Below, in pieces: positions 1 through 8,726 of a DNA stretch of 64,000 nt (its first letter is position 1; every line of letters begins with the position of its first letter). This stretch comes from Halobaculum marinum (lineage in GTDB: Archaea > Halobacteriota > Halobacteria > Halobacteriales > Haloferacaceae). A program made the position numbers and the translations under genes. The notes under the pieces are model-generated. The model did no database searches and was not told the DNA's origin. It worked only from the letters and a program-made list of their open reading frames with translations. Where the stretch lies: the NCBI RefSeq assembly GCF_029338555.1, contig NZ_CP119989.1, positions 2,542,001 to 2,606,000 on the forward strand, given 5' to 3'.

Positions 1-2123
1 GTCACCCCGAGTACGAGCACCAGCAGGTGCCCGAGCACGAGGACGACCAGCCCGCCGACGAGCGAGGCGGCGCCACCGTGCATCAGCCCGGGGAACATGA
101 TCGACGACGCGCCGTACTCGTTGATCGCCCACTCCGGCCCGTGTTCGAGCAGGAAGTGGAACTCGCCGTCGTGGGTGTACGCCCCGAAGAACAGGAGGTT
201 GACGACGAACGCCATCCCCGCCTTCGCGAGCAGCACCGCGGCGAGCCGTGTGTAGCTCAGCACGTTCACCAGCACGTCGAAGATCTCGATGATCTCCGCG
301 GGCGCGCCGACGAACAGCAGCACCGCGCCGACCAGGAACATCCCGAACCCGAGCCACCCGATGACCGGCGAGAAGCCGTTGAACCCGAGCGCGACGACCG
401 CGTGGGCGAACTCGCCGGACGCCTCCGGCGCGGCGCCGGAGCCGTCGAAGACGGTGAAGATGAAGTTCGGCTTGTAGTTCTGGTACACGCGACTGAAGAT
501 GAACAGCCAGAGGCCGTTCATCCCGATCAGCCACGAGCCCTTCTCGGTGAGCGCGGCCTTGAAGCCGTGGAACTCGAGTTCCTCGTAGAAGCCGAACACG
601 TAGCCGACGTTGAGGTGGATCAACGCGACGACGGTGGACACGAGGAGCCACGCCTGCGCCCAACTGATCTCGGCGGGCTGGAGCCCCTTGTGGAGCGGGG
701 CGCTGTGGAGGCCGACGACGCCCTCCCAGAAGTACGTCGCGATGACGTGCAGCCCGAAGAGTTCGCCGTAGAGCACGCCGAAGACCGCGGTGAAGATACC
801 GGCGGTCATCGTGACCCCGCCCATCGACTTGAAGCCGGGCGAGTCGAAGTTCGAGTACAGGTAGTAGCCGATGAGGCCGTAGAGGATACCGTACCCGAGG
901 TCACCGATCATGAACCCGAAGAACGCCGGGAACGTGAGGAACAGGACGACCGTCGGGTCGAACTCGCGGTAGTTCGGGCGTCCGACCGCCTGCACGAGCA
1001 CCTCGAACGGCGACGACAGCGAGCCGTTGCTCTGGACGACCGGCGGGTCGTCGTTGCGCATCACGACGTTGCCGCCGCCGTCTGCGACCGCCCGCTGGCG
1101 CTCCGGTTCGTCGTCCGCCTCGAGATCGGTCTCGGGACCGGCCTCCTCGACGGACGGCGGAACGTCCTCGCGGACCTGCAGGTCGCCGTCGGAGCCGAAC
1201 TCGGCGCGTTCGATCTCCTCGACCTCGGCGTGGCCGCCGACGGTGTCTTTCATCGTCGACTTGAACGACGTGACGCGGTCGGTCGGGATCCACCCCTCGG
1301 CGACGAACGCGTTGCGCGTCGTCGCGAACGACAGCGGTGCCTCGGCCTTCTGCACCTCGATGGCGAGCGTCTCCTCTGCCTCGAGCAGGAAGTCGGCGGC
1401 GTCGGCGGCGACGTCTTCGAGCGTCGACTCGACGTTGTCGAGTTCCGACTCGACCGAGCGCTGCTCGGACTCCAACGAGGCGACGTACTCCTCGGGGGAG
1501 ACGTCGTCCTCTTCGATCTCCGGCACCGACAGCGCGGCGAACTCGGCGCTCACCAGCGCGTCGGCCAGCACGCCCTCGTCGTCACCCTCGGTGCGGGCGA
1601 AGACGGCGAGCACGTCGTCGCCGAAGATCTCGTAGCTCGCGACCGCGGACGCGTCGACGACCGCGCGCTCGACGGTGTCGCGGTCGCCCTCACCGACGGC
1701 GACCTGCAGGGAGTCGTACCCTTGGAGCAGGTCGAGGTCGATACCGAGGTCGGCGAACGGCTCGACGGCCTCGATGCGCTCTTCGATCGACCGGAGCCGT
1801 GACTGGAGGTCGTTGCGGCGGTCCTCCAGCCCGTTGACCTCCTCGCGGAGGTCGTCGAGTTCCGCCGCGAGCTCCTCGTCGTCGATGACGACGTTCGAGC
1901 GCCCTGGCGTGGCGTCGTCGTCGGTGACACCGAGGATGGACTTCAGCGAACGGACGGTGACCAGCTTGTCGGCCGCGTCCTCCGCCTCAGCCTGCGGGTT
2001 CCCCTGTGCGAACCCCTCCCAGTTGCCACCGTACTCCGTGACGTGCAGGAGGTTCAGCCCGTGGATCGCCTCGACGACCGGCTCCATGTACGCTTTGGAG
2101 CCCGTCACCGAGATCTTGCTCAT
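1..2123 (-). CDS. atpI: A-type ATP synthase subunit I (membrane stator, partial)
   Basis: Subunit I/a of the archaeal A1Ao ATP synthase, which forms the membrane half-channel for ion flow and the stator. The start ATG is at 2123, 4 nt after the stop of atpH. The first ~370 residues form a soluble, coiled-coil-rich acidic arm; after that come membrane segments (motif GDLGYGILYG and others). Near the window edge (about 240-260) the sequence reads LSYTRLAAVLLA, which carries the Arg expected for ion translocation in this family. About 707 codons are visible and the C-terminus lies beyond base 1, so the gene is cut by the window edge and not truncated by nature. The identification rests on the motif set and on the atpH neighbour. 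Confidence 0.93.
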   Translation of the reverse strand, partial: MSKISVTGSKAYMEPVVEAIHGLNLLHVTEYGGNWEGFAQGNPQAEAEDAADKLVTVRSLKSILGVTDDDATPGRSNVVIDDEELAAELDDLREEVNGLEDRRNDLQSRLRSIEERIEAVEPFADLGIDLDLLQGYDSLQVAVGEGDRDTVERAVVDASAVASYEIFGDDVLAVFARTEGDDEGVLADALVSAEFAALSVPEIEEDDVSPEEYVASLESEQRSVESELDNVESTLEDVAADAADFLLEAEETLAIEVQKAEAPLSFATTRNAFVAEGWIPTDRVTSFKSTMKDTVGGHAEVEEIERAEFGSDGDLQVREDVPPSVEEAGPETDLEADDEPERQRAVADGGGNVVMRNDDPPVVQSNGSLSSPFEVLVQAVGRPNYREFDPTVVLFLTFPAFFGFMIGDLGYGILYGLIGYYLYSNFDSPGFKSMGGVTMTAGIFTAVFGVLYGELFGLHVIATYFWEGVVGLHSAPLHKGLQPAEISWAQAWLLVSTVVALIHLNVGYVFGFYEELEFHGFKAALTEKGSWLIGMNGLWLFIFSRVYQNYKPNFIFTVFDGSGAAPEASGEFAHAVVALGFNGFSPVIGWLGFGMFLVGAVLLFVGAPAEIIEIFDVLVNVLSYTRLAAVLLAKAGMAFVVNLLFFGAYTHDGEFHFLLEHGPEWAINEYGASSIMFPGLMHGGAASLVGGLVVLVLGHLLVLVLGV

Positions 2124-2127
2124 CCGC

Positions 2128-2460
2128 TCAGGCCTGAGCATGTACCGCCTCCTCGAACCGTTCCACCGCGAACTCGACGACCTCGTCGACGCGGTCGCTC
2201 GCCTCGTCGACGAGCTCGTTGCGTTCGCGGCGGCCCTCCGCGATGATCTCCTCGCGTTTCTCCTCGATCTGTTCGCGTGCCTCCTCGAGGCGCTCGGCCT
2301 CGATTCGGTCGGCCTCCGCCTCGGCCTCGGCGACGATCTCGTCGGCCTCCGAGCGGGCCTCCGAGATCCGCGCCTCGCGGTCGGCCTCCGCCTCGGCGAT
2401 CGTCTCCTCGGCGTCGGCTTCGGCCTCCTTCACGCGTTCGAGAACTTCGGGTCTCGGCAT
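2128..2460 (-). CDS. atpH: A-type ATP synthase subunit H (AhaH), peripheral stalk
   Basis: A 110-residue, almost entirely charged helical protein with Ala/Glu/Arg heptads over most of its length and no membrane segment, as expected for the peripheral-stalk coiled coil (subunit H/G) that braces A1 against the membrane subunit. It is immediately upstream of atpI with only 4 nt between the genes, the usual order at the head of archaeal ATPase operons. The start ATG at 2460 follows a non-coding stretch, so this is probably the first gene of the operon in this orientation. Length and composition fit the family; there is no catalytic motif to check. Confidence 0.9.
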   Translation of the reverse strand: MPRPEVLERVKEAEADAEETIAEAEADREARISEARSEADEIVAEAEAEADRIEAERLEEAREQIEEKREEIIAEGRRERNELVDEASDRVDEVVEFAVERFEEAVHAQA

Positions 2461-2509
2461 GGATATTCGTCGTCAGGAGTTTGCCCACGTCGATATAAGG
2501 TGTTTGCGG

Positions 2510-2603
2510 AACGCGCCGCCGACCAACGGGAGGCGGCGACGCCACGGCGGCGAGGTCTGTGGGCCGAGCCGCCCCCAACCAACGCGCCGCCGACCAACGG
2601 GAG
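2510..2603. repeat. Direct repeat upstream of atpH
   Basis: A 23-bp sequence beginning aacgcgccgccgacc occurs at 2510-2532 and again, identical, at 2581-2603. The following ~20 bp are also related (both end in ccacggcggcg). The copies lie between the atpH start and the 3' end of the arylsulfotransferase-like gene. Possible roles are a regulatory element or a small duplicated intergenic repeat; nothing in the sequence decides this. Confidence 0.7.
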
Positions 2604-2630
2604 CCGACGGCACCACGGCGGCGGTGAGGG

Positions 2631-4049
2631 TTAGCGCGCCCGAACCTCGTTGGCCGCCCGCTGCACCCCGCGCTTGATCGCCGCCCGCGACGCGACCACT
2701 TCGCCGACCGCCCACCCGAGGAGGACGAGCAGGCCGCCCACTGCGCCAGCGAACGCCCACGACCCCATCCACACCGGACGCAGCCACGGCGTCACGCCCG
2801 CCCACGTGTCCGCGAACTCGCCGGCGGGCCCGCCCACCGGCGTCCCCGCGAACGTGTTCTGCACCGCCGTCGCGAACGTCATCGAGTCGCCGGTTCCCTC
2901 GATGAGCCCCGCCGACCCGTAGATCCGGTAGGTGCCGGTGACGTCCTGATCGGCCATCGTCGGGCCGTTCGACCCGTCTCCGGTGGCGACGCGCTCGGCT
3001 TCGTACGGGCCCCACGTGGCGTAGTACTCCCAGACGATCTCACCGCGCGGCGTCACCTCGATCACCCGGTGGTTGAGCGAGTCCGTGATCAGCGTGTTAC
3101 CGTTCGGGAGGCGGTCGGCGTCGCGCGGCCACGCGAGTTGGCCGGTGCCCAGTTCCCACGTCTTCGTCCACTCGCCGTCGCGGCGCTCGTACTCGACGAC
3201 GCGGTCGTTCTCGGAGTCGGCGACGAGGATCGTCGGGTTCCCGTCCTCGCTGACGAGCCAATCGGGGTTGTGCTGCTCGTCCATGATGTCGTGGGCGCCG
3301 TCGCGCCCGAGGCGGTAGTCGATCTCCTTGGTCGAGCGGTTGATCACGATCGCCTGGTCGAAGTTGCGCGGGGAGACGAGGTACTGTCCCTCGGCGATCC
3401 GGTCGACGTCGTTGACGTGGGTCCAGTCCTCGTTGAAACCGCCGTCGGTGTCGTTCGGGTAGTGGTTACGGAACACCCACTCCCACACGATCTGGTCGGT
3501 GGTGCGGTTGTACACGACGACGCGGTCGTCTGAGATCTGCTCCTCCTCGTTCCAGTTGCGCATGTTCGCGATCACGAGGTTGCCGTTCGGGAGCATGTCC
3601 ACGTCGTGGGTGTCGTGCATGTCGAGGCGCTCCGTCCAGACGGGCTCGCGCGTCTCGGGGTCTAACTCGGCGACCGTCGTGCCGCCGGGGTTCGTCCCGA
3701 CGACGAGGAGGTTGCCGTTCGGGAGTGGGTCCACGTCGTAGAACCAGCGCGCGTTCTGGTTGTCGCCGTCGTACACCCACTCCGTCGAGCCGTTGGGCGC
3801 GACGCTGACGAGGCGTGCTGGCTTCTTCTCGGCGCCCTGACCCTGGAAGTGGAAGCCCTGTATCGCGACGACGGTGGAGCCGTTCGGCTCGGAGGCGATA
3901 GTCCCAGCCTCCAGTCCGACGGTACCGGGCGTGCCCGTGTCACCGGGCGCAATCGCCTGCGTCGCCGCGGGGGCGAACAGCCCCAAGACGACGACGGCGA
4001 CGAGGACCCGCGCCGCGGTCCGTCGCGAGACGGGGAGGGAAGATGACAT
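2631..4049 (-). CDS. Arylsulfotransferase (ASST)-like exported beta-propeller protein
   Basis: 472 residues. The N-terminus (residues 1-32) is a signal peptide or anchor, followed by repeated blades with the recurring LPNGN motif (DPLPNGNLLVV, MLPNGNLVIA, RLPNGNTLITD) and WxW/EWV turns, the pattern of arylsulfotransferase/PQQ-like propellers. A hydrophobic segment near residues 425-447 and a basic tail suggest C-terminal membrane anchoring with the propeller outside the cell. Haloarchaea carry several such proteins of unproven substrate. Sulfate transfer between phenolic compounds is the family reaction, but I cannot confirm the catalytic His, so treat the activity as unproven. It stands alone between the ATPase operon and the nucleobase permease. 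Confidence 0.75.
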   Translation of the reverse strand: MSSSLPVSRRTAARVLVAVVVLGLFAPAATQAIAPGDTGTPGTVGLEAGTIASEPNGSTVVAIQGFHFQGQGAEKKPARLVSVAPNGSTEWVYDGDNQNARWFYDVDPLPNGNLLVVGTNPGGTTVAELDPETREPVWTERLDMHDTHDVDMLPNGNLVIANMRNWNEEEQISDDRVVVYNRTTDQIVWEWVFRNHYPNDTDGGFNEDWTHVNDVDRIAEGQYLVSPRNFDQAIVINRSTKEIDYRLGRDGAHDIMDEQHNPDWLVSEDGNPTILVADSENDRVVEYERRDGEWTKTWELGTGQLAWPRDADRLPNGNTLITDSLNHRVIEVTPRGEIVWEYYATWGPYEAERVATGDGSNGPTMADQDVTGTYRIYGSAGLIEGTGDSMTFATAVQNTFAGTPVGGPAGEFADTWAGVTPWLRPVWMGSWAFAGAVGGLLVLLGWAVGEVVASRAAIKRGVQRAANEVRAR

Positions 4050-4180
4050 ACTGCGAACGGCGGGATGTGGGATGGAAACTCTTGTGCTCCGCTGTCGGAG
4101 CGCGAGAAGTCGAGTGACTGCGGGGAGTCGTCACGGAGGGCGGCGACGGGGATGCGGGGGCGACGAGTCGCGCGGCCGGA

Positions 4181-5635
4181 TCAGACGGCGCCGCCGAGGA
4201 CGCCGCCGGTGCGGACGAAGAAGTAGAGGACGAACGCGCCAGCGAGCGCCCAGTGGCCCAGGCGGACGTCCTCCAACTCACCCGCGGCGGTCTTCACCAG
4301 CGGGTACGAGATGATGCCGGCGGCGATGCCGTACGCGATGGAGAAGGTGAACGGCATCACGAGGATGGTGAGGCCGGCGGGCACCGCGTTGGTGTAGTCG
4401 GACCAGTCGATGTCGACCAGGTTGCGCATCATGAGCACCGCGATGGCGACCAGCGCGATGTGGCTCGCCCAGATCGGTACGGCGGCAGCGAGCGGCACGA
4501 CCGCCAGCGACAGCACGAACAGGACGGCGACGACGAGCGCGGTCATGCCGGAGCGACCGCCTTCCTCGACGCCGGCGGCGGACTCGATGTACGTCGTGAC
4601 CGTCGAGGTGCCGAGGATACCCCCCACGGTGGTGCCGATTGCGTCGGCCATCAGCGGCTTGTCGATGTCGGGGAGGTTGCCGTCCTCGTCGAGGAAGCCG
4701 GCGACCTGCGAGACGCCGACGAGTGTGCCGGCGGTGTCGAAGAAGTCGACGAAGAAGAACGTGAACACGATGAGCGCGAACGCGAGCGCGTCGACGTTCG
4801 CGAACCCGCCGATGAACGCGCCCACCAGCGGGGTGATGTCGTACCCGGCGGCCGAGTACGTCAGGTTGTCGAGCGCGGGCGCGAGCGACGCGTCGGCGAG
4901 GACGTAGCCGGCGTCCTCGGGGACGGTGAACGCCGCGAAGCCCGCCGCAGAAGCGATCCAGCCCAGCAGACTCGTCCCGAGGATGCCGATGACGATGCTC
5001 CCGGGGACGCCGCGGGCGTACAGCGCGAACGTGAGGAACAGGCCGACCATCGAGAGGATCGCGACCGGGTCCTGTGCGAACACGGGCGACAACTGGATGT
5101 ACGTCGCGGGGTCGGAGGCGACGACGCGCATCGCCTCGAGCCCGATGATCGCGAGGAACAATCCGATACCGCTCCCGACGGCGAACTTCACCGGTTCAGG
5201 GAACAGTTTGATCACGTACTCACGCGCCCCGGCGACGGTGAGCAGGATGAACACGATGCCTTCGACGAACACCGCCGCGAGCGCGGTGTTCCACGGGACA
5301 CCGAGTCCGAGGACGACGCCGAACGCGAAGAACGCGTTCAGGCCGAGGCCGGGCGCCTGGCCGAACGGCCGTTTCGCGTACAACGCCATCACGAACGTCG
5401 CGACCGCCGCCGACAGCAGCGTCACGACGGCGAGCATCTGCACGATCTCGGGGAACGACCGACCGAGGTCCGGCCCCGGGCCGTTCGCGACCGCGACCGC
5501 GAGGATACTCGGGTTGACGATGACGATGTAGCTCATCGTCAGGAACGTCGTGATCCCCGCGACCACCTCGGTCCGGAGGTCGGTGCCGAGTTCGTCGAAC
5601 TCGAAGTACTCCGCCAACTGTTGTTGCAGCCCCAT
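4181..5635 (-). CDS. NCS2-family purine/nucleobase permease (AzgA/PbuG type)
   Basis: 484 residues and about 12-14 hydrophobic segments. The N-terminus (FDELGTDLRTEVVAGITTFL) and the motifs TMSYIVIVNPSIL and GQAPGLGLNAFFAFGVV are diagnostic of the AzgA/PbuG branch of nucleobase:cation symporters, which import hypoxanthine, guanine or adenine. The ATG at 5635 is preferred over an in-frame ATG 18 nt upstream because homologues begin at MGLQQ. It lies in the same direction as an HTH-phosphoribosyltransferase regulator and pyrE, so import and salvage of nucleobases are plausibly linked here. The exact substrate cannot be read from the sequence. Confidence 0.88.
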   Translation of the reverse strand: MGLQQQLAEYFEFDELGTDLRTEVVAGITTFLTMSYIVIVNPSILAVAVANGPGPDLGRSFPEIVQMLAVVTLLSAAVATFVMALYAKRPFGQAPGLGLNAFFAFGVVLGLGVPWNTALAAVFVEGIVFILLTVAGAREYVIKLFPEPVKFAVGSGIGLFLAIIGLEAMRVVASDPATYIQLSPVFAQDPVAILSMVGLFLTFALYARGVPGSIVIGILGTSLLGWIASAAGFAAFTVPEDAGYVLADASLAPALDNLTYSAAGYDITPLVGAFIGGFANVDALAFALIVFTFFFVDFFDTAGTLVGVSQVAGFLDEDGNLPDIDKPLMADAIGTTVGGILGTSTVTTYIESAAGVEEGGRSGMTALVVAVLFVLSLAVVPLAAAVPIWASHIALVAIAVLMMRNLVDIDWSDYTNAVPAGLTILVMPFTFSIAYGIAAGIISYPLVKTAAGELEDVRLGHWALAGAFVLYFFVRTGGVLGGAV

Positions 5636-5842
5636 GGCGGCACACTTGTGCATACTTCACTTAACTATTCGGCTTTCTACCAACCAGATATACACGTACT
5701 TGGGTATCAGTTGGCGCAGACTCGTCAGAACGTTGTCCGGTGTAGGAACGTCTCGGCCGCGTTCGGTTCGAAACGAAGCGAGTCGTTCCCGCCGCGCGGT
5801 CGGTCGCGGTCCAGCCTGCGAGCCACACGCGCCGACCGGCGG

Positions 5843-5908
5843 GGTCGCCTGTGGAATCGCTCAGTGGATGGCTCCTCCTTGCGGTCGCCTGTGGAATTGC
5901 TCAGTGGG
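5843..5908. repeat. Two tandem copies of a 26-bp intergenic repeat (40-bp period)
   Basis: A 26-bp unit starting ggtcgcctgtggaa occurs at 5843-5868 and 5883-5908 with one or two mismatches, spaced exactly 40 bp apart. They lie in the 340-bp gene-free stretch between the permease start (5635) and the end of the HTH-phosphoribosyltransferase gene (5976). I see no gene in the stretch; the part near 5640-5700 is AT-richer and probably carries the permease promoter. Two copies are too few for a CRISPR array. Confidence 0.7.
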
Positions 5909-5975
5909 CGGCTCGGCCCGCGGACCTCGCCGCCGTCCGTCGTCGTCTCGCTCCCTGCGGTCGCTCGACGACGCC

Positions 5976-6689
5976 TTACTCGAACCGGGTCAACGCGCCG
6001 ACCGGCGCGTCGGTGATCTCCGCCGCGCGGTCGATCCCCTCGTCGCCGACGGCGATGAGCGCGAAGACGCCAGCCACGTTCGCGTCCGCCTGGAGCGCGA
6101 TGTCGAGCAGGAGTTCCTGCGTCTCGCCCGAGCGGATGAGGTCGTCGACGACGAGCACCGACTCCCCGCTGTCGATGGCCCCCGCGGGCAAGTAGTACGT
6201 CAACTCGATGCCGGAGGCGAGACGCTGTCGCGACTCGATGAACTCCTCGACGGCGGTCTCCTTCGACTTCTTCGCGTAGGCGAGGCGAGCGTCGAAGTGG
6301 CTGGCCATCGCGGCGCCGAGCGTGATCCCGTCGGTCGCCGCCGTCAACACCACGTCCGGCGTCTCGAACGCGAACGCCTCTGCCGCCACCGGCGCCACGA
6401 GGTCGAGGAACGGTTGGTCGAACACGACGCCGGAGTTGTCGACGTACCCCTCGTCGTCGAAGCCGATGCGCGCCTCCAACTCGGCGGCGAGCGTCTCCCG
6501 ACCGATCCCGCCGACGACCTCCTGAGCGCGCTCGGCGCCCGGCAGGACGTGGCCGTTGACGTAGCGGTTCAGGTCGCCCGCGGGCAGACCCGTCACCTCC
6601 GCCAACTCGTCGTACGTGCGCGTCTCTTTCAGCGTCCGCAACACGGCGACCGCCTGCAACTGCAGTGCGGCCTTCTCCGCTCGGTTCAT
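5976..6689 (-). CDS. HTH-phosphoribosyltransferase-type transcriptional regulator
   Basis: 237 residues. Residues 1-60 form a Cro/XRE-like helix-turn-helix (TYDELAEVTGLPAGDLNRY, then NGHVLPG). The rest is a type I phosphoribosyltransferase fold with a PRPP-loop-like sequence VLVVDDLIRSGET near residue 180. Proteins of this build act as ligand-sensing regulators of nucleotide or sugar metabolism in archaea, and some may also keep enzyme activity. The neighbours, a purine permease downstream and pyrE upstream on the same strand, support a role in nucleobase metabolism. The ATG at 6689 is part of a perfect palindrome (6687-6698), suggesting autoregulation at the start site. The effector is not known from sequence. 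Confidence 0.8.
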   Translation of the reverse strand: MNRAEKAALQLQAVAVLRTLKETRTYDELAEVTGLPAGDLNRYVNGHVLPGAERAQEVVGGIGRETLAAELEARIGFDDEGYVDNSGVVFDQPFLDLVAPVAAEAFAFETPDVVLTAATDGITLGAAMASHFDARLAYAKKSKETAVEEFIESRQRLASGIELTYYLPAGAIDSGESVLVVDDLIRSGETQELLLDIALQADANVAGVFALIAVGDEGIDRAAEITDAPVGALTRFE

Positions 6690-6698
6690 AGATCTATG
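6687..6698. promoter_or_regulatory. 12-bp perfect palindrome over the start codon of the HTH-PRTase gene
   Basis: The sequence catagatctatg is its own reverse complement and includes the complement of the start ATG (6687-6689). If the transcript is leaderless, a protein bound here would cover the transcription and translation start. The regulator encoded just downstream is the obvious candidate ligand. Confidence 0.5.
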
Positions 6699-6812
6699 CT
6701 CGTTCGTGCAAGTATGAACACTTCGGATCCGTGAGGGAACGAGGAGTGCAGGACTGTGTAACCGTGTAGCACGCGACCACCTGCGATGTGCGTGCCACAA
6801 CCGAGACGCGCG

Positions 6813-7358
6813 TCAGCGGTCCTCGAGCAGTCGTGTCGCGGTGAGGAGCGACTCCAGTTCGATGTCGTGGTCGGCGAGCAGTTCCTCGGCGCCCTCCTCG
6901 CGGTCGACGACGACGAGCACCTTCTCCACCGTCGCACCCGCCTCGCGCAGCGCTTCGACGGCGTCGAGTGCGGACTGGCCGGTGGTGGCGATGTCCTCCA
7001 GGACGACGACCTCCTCGCCCTCGTCGAGTTCGCCCTCGATGCGGTTGCCCGTGCCGTACTCCTTGGCGGCCTTGCGGACGATGACGTACGGCGAGTCGGT
7101 CTGGACGCTCGTGGCCGCCACGAGCGGGACGGCGCCGAGCGCGACGCCCGCCAACTTCGCGTCGCCCACGCGCTCGGCGTAGGCGTCGGCGATGAGGCGG
7201 AGGCAGGTCGGGTCCGTCTCGAAGCGATACTTGTCGACGTAGTAGTCGGAGGTGCCACCGTGGGAGAGTTCGAACTCCCCGAACAGGACGGCCTCGGCGT
7301 CGCGCAGCGCCGCGATCAGTTCGGCATCGGCGTCGCCCGCACCGGTCGTGTCGCTCAT
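6813..7358 (-). CDS. pyrE: Orotate phosphoribosyltransferase
   Basis: 181 residues, normal length. Catalyses orotate + PRPP to OMP in pyrimidine biosynthesis, in the cytoplasm. The substrate end reads [18 protein letters not shown], a typical archaeal PyrE N-terminus; [18 protein letters not shown] carries the flexible loop with the catalytic Lys; and [20 protein letters not shown] is the 13-residue PRPP-binding motif (two acidic residues followed by TTGQS). It is followed on the same strand by the HTH-phosphoribosyltransferase regulator. The start ATG at 7358 leaves a short acidic leader typical of haloarchaea. Confidence 0.96.
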   Translation of the reverse strand: MSDTTGAGDADAELIAALRDAEAVLFGEFELSHGGTSDYYVDKYRFETDPTCLRLIADAYAERVGDAKLAGVALGAVPLVAATSVQTDSPYVIVRKAAKEYGTGNRIEGELDEGEEVVVLEDIATTGQSALDAVEALREAGATVEKVLVVVDREEGAEELLADHDIELESLLTATRLLEDR

Positions 7359-7415
7359 ACGCGAGAGAGTCGGCCGCCGGCGCGAAAGGCTGTCGGTCCG
7401 CGGCGGCGACCGCGC

Positions 7416-7937
7416 TCAGTTGGCCGCCTCACACCGCTCGACGACGCTCGCGGGGACGGGCGCGTCGACCTCGTAGGCGCCGACAGTGTGGTCGGCAGCG
7501 CGGCCCTCGAAGACGACGCGGTACGTCGCGCCCTGCGTGGGGCACGCGAGCGCACTCCGGCCCGTGATGCGTGCCTCACCAACGTCGGTTCGGAGGTCGT
7601 TCCAGGCGACCTTCGTGCCGGCCTCGTCGACGACGACGACGCGGTCCTCGGAGGGGACGACCCCATCCGGGTGCTGGATCAGGATGGCCGTGTCGTTCCC
7701 CTCGGCGTCGATGCTGAACGCGAAGCCCTCGGGGCGGTCGATCGGTTCCCCGCCGAGGCCCGTCGCGACGACGCCGCCGATGCCCGCGACGCTGGTTGCG
7801 GCCAACAGCATGAACGCCAACGCCAGCGTCGGGAACATGACCCGGATCTGCTCGCGGACCGTCAGCCGCTCCTCCTCCTCCGCTTCCTCCTCCTGCTCGG
7901 GAGAGGCGTCGGTGGTCGCGGGGTCCGGGTCGCTCAT
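7416..7937 (-). CDS. Pilin-like membrane protein, unknown function
   Basis: 173 residues from the ATG at 7937; a 9-codon longer form exists but begins less like a haloarchaeal protein. An acidic N-terminal stretch (residues 1-28, Glu-rich) precedes a single hydrophobic segment at about 36-60, followed by a small beta-rich extracellular domain. The segment plus the strand pattern (AILIQHPDG, then DRVVVVDEAG) resembles archaeal type IV pilin-like proteins such as the one at 30313-30801, but no clear prepilin peptidase site is seen. Two Cys (in SALACPT and VERCEA) could form a disulfide. Located between pyrE and carS; no function is assigned. Confidence 0.65.
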   Translation of the reverse strand: MSDPDPATTDASPEQEEEAEEEERLTVREQIRVMFPTLALAFMLLAATSVAGIGGVVATGLGGEPIDRPEGFAFSIDAEGNDTAILIQHPDGVVPSEDRVVVVDEAGTKVAWNDLRTDVGEARITGRSALACPTQGATYRVVFEGRAADHTVGAYEVDAPVPASVVERCEAAN

Positions 7938-8039
7938 GGATCGACGGACGGGGTCGGAGGACAAAACCGCGTCGTCCCAATTCTCAACAGCGATACGAAG
8001 TGGCGGGGCGTACAGTGCGGTCCAGTCGCGGTGGGGCGC

Positions 8040-8597
8040 TCACCACGGCTCGTTCTTCGCGCCGATGAGGTACGCAATCACGTTCGTGACGACGTGGAGT
8101 ACCGGCGTCGCGACGAACACGACAGCGAGTCGTGCGGGCGTGAACGTCGCCAGCGTCCAGTCGGTCGCCAGCACGAGCGAGAGCAGCAGCGCGCCGACGA
8201 CGAAGTCGAGTTGGTCCAACCCCGGGAACGACGCGCCTCGCTCGCGCCCGGTGCGTCGCTTGAGGAACGAGGCGCCGATGTCACCCAGCATCGCGCCGAG
8301 GGCGAGCCCCAACGCCGCCGTGAGCGGGAACACGGGGAGCACGCCCGCCGCGAGGCCGACCGTGTCGGCGACGAGCGCGTTCACCGCGTTCAACGCCACC
8401 GCGAGTGCCACCCCGGCGAGCGTGCCGGCGGCGGTGCCGCGCCACGTCTTCCCGTCGCCGAGGATCCGTCGACCGCCCCACGTCCGCCCGCCGTCGATGG
8501 GCGCGCCGCCGCCCGCGAGCACTGCGGCGTTGTTCGGGACGTACGCCGGCAGCATCGCCCACAGCGCCCCCGCGACGAGTCCAACGAGTCCTGCCAT
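8040..8597 (-). CDS. carS: CDP-archaeol synthase
   Basis: 185 residues with four or five membrane spans. Transfers CMP from CTP to unsaturated archaetidic acid, giving CDP-archaeol, the common precursor of archaeal polar lipids, in the membrane. Diagnostic motifs are [14 protein letters not shown] at the N-terminus, LGDGKTWRG, and the acidic cluster [16 protein letters not shown] followed by [10 protein letters not shown], all hallmarks of the archaeal CarS (DUF46) family, which is related to CdsA. The proline dehydrogenase gene is divergent from it. Another lipid gene, egsA, is elsewhere in this window at 56317. Confidence 0.94.
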   Translation of the reverse strand: MAGLVGLVAGALWAMLPAYVPNNAAVLAGGGAPIDGGRTWGGRRILGDGKTWRGTAAGTLAGVALAVALNAVNALVADTVGLAAGVLPVFPLTAALGLALGAMLGDIGASFLKRRTGRERGASFPGLDQLDFVVGALLLSLVLATDWTLATFTPARLAVVFVATPVLHVVTNVIAYLIGAKNEPW

Positions 8598-8726
8598 TTC
8601 CGTGTGGGTGCTCGCGGTGGCGTGTTAAGAACGGGGATTTCCTGTCGGAGCGGCGACCGTGGCGACAGCGGCCGAACGGGATCCGACAACACTCAAGGTC
8701 GCTGCGTGGCAAGGATTGCCGTCCAC

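Noticed and set aside
27-1802. Long open reading frame on the plus strand (591 codons).
   Set aside because: It is antisense to atpI; in GC-rich haloarchaeal DNA long antisense frames are common, and the composition (Arg, Glu, Asp runs with little hydrophobic core) fits a shadow.
5843-5908. Tandem repeat considered as a CRISPR array.
   Set aside because: Only two copies with a 14-bp spacer between them and no cas genes; classed as intergenic repeat.
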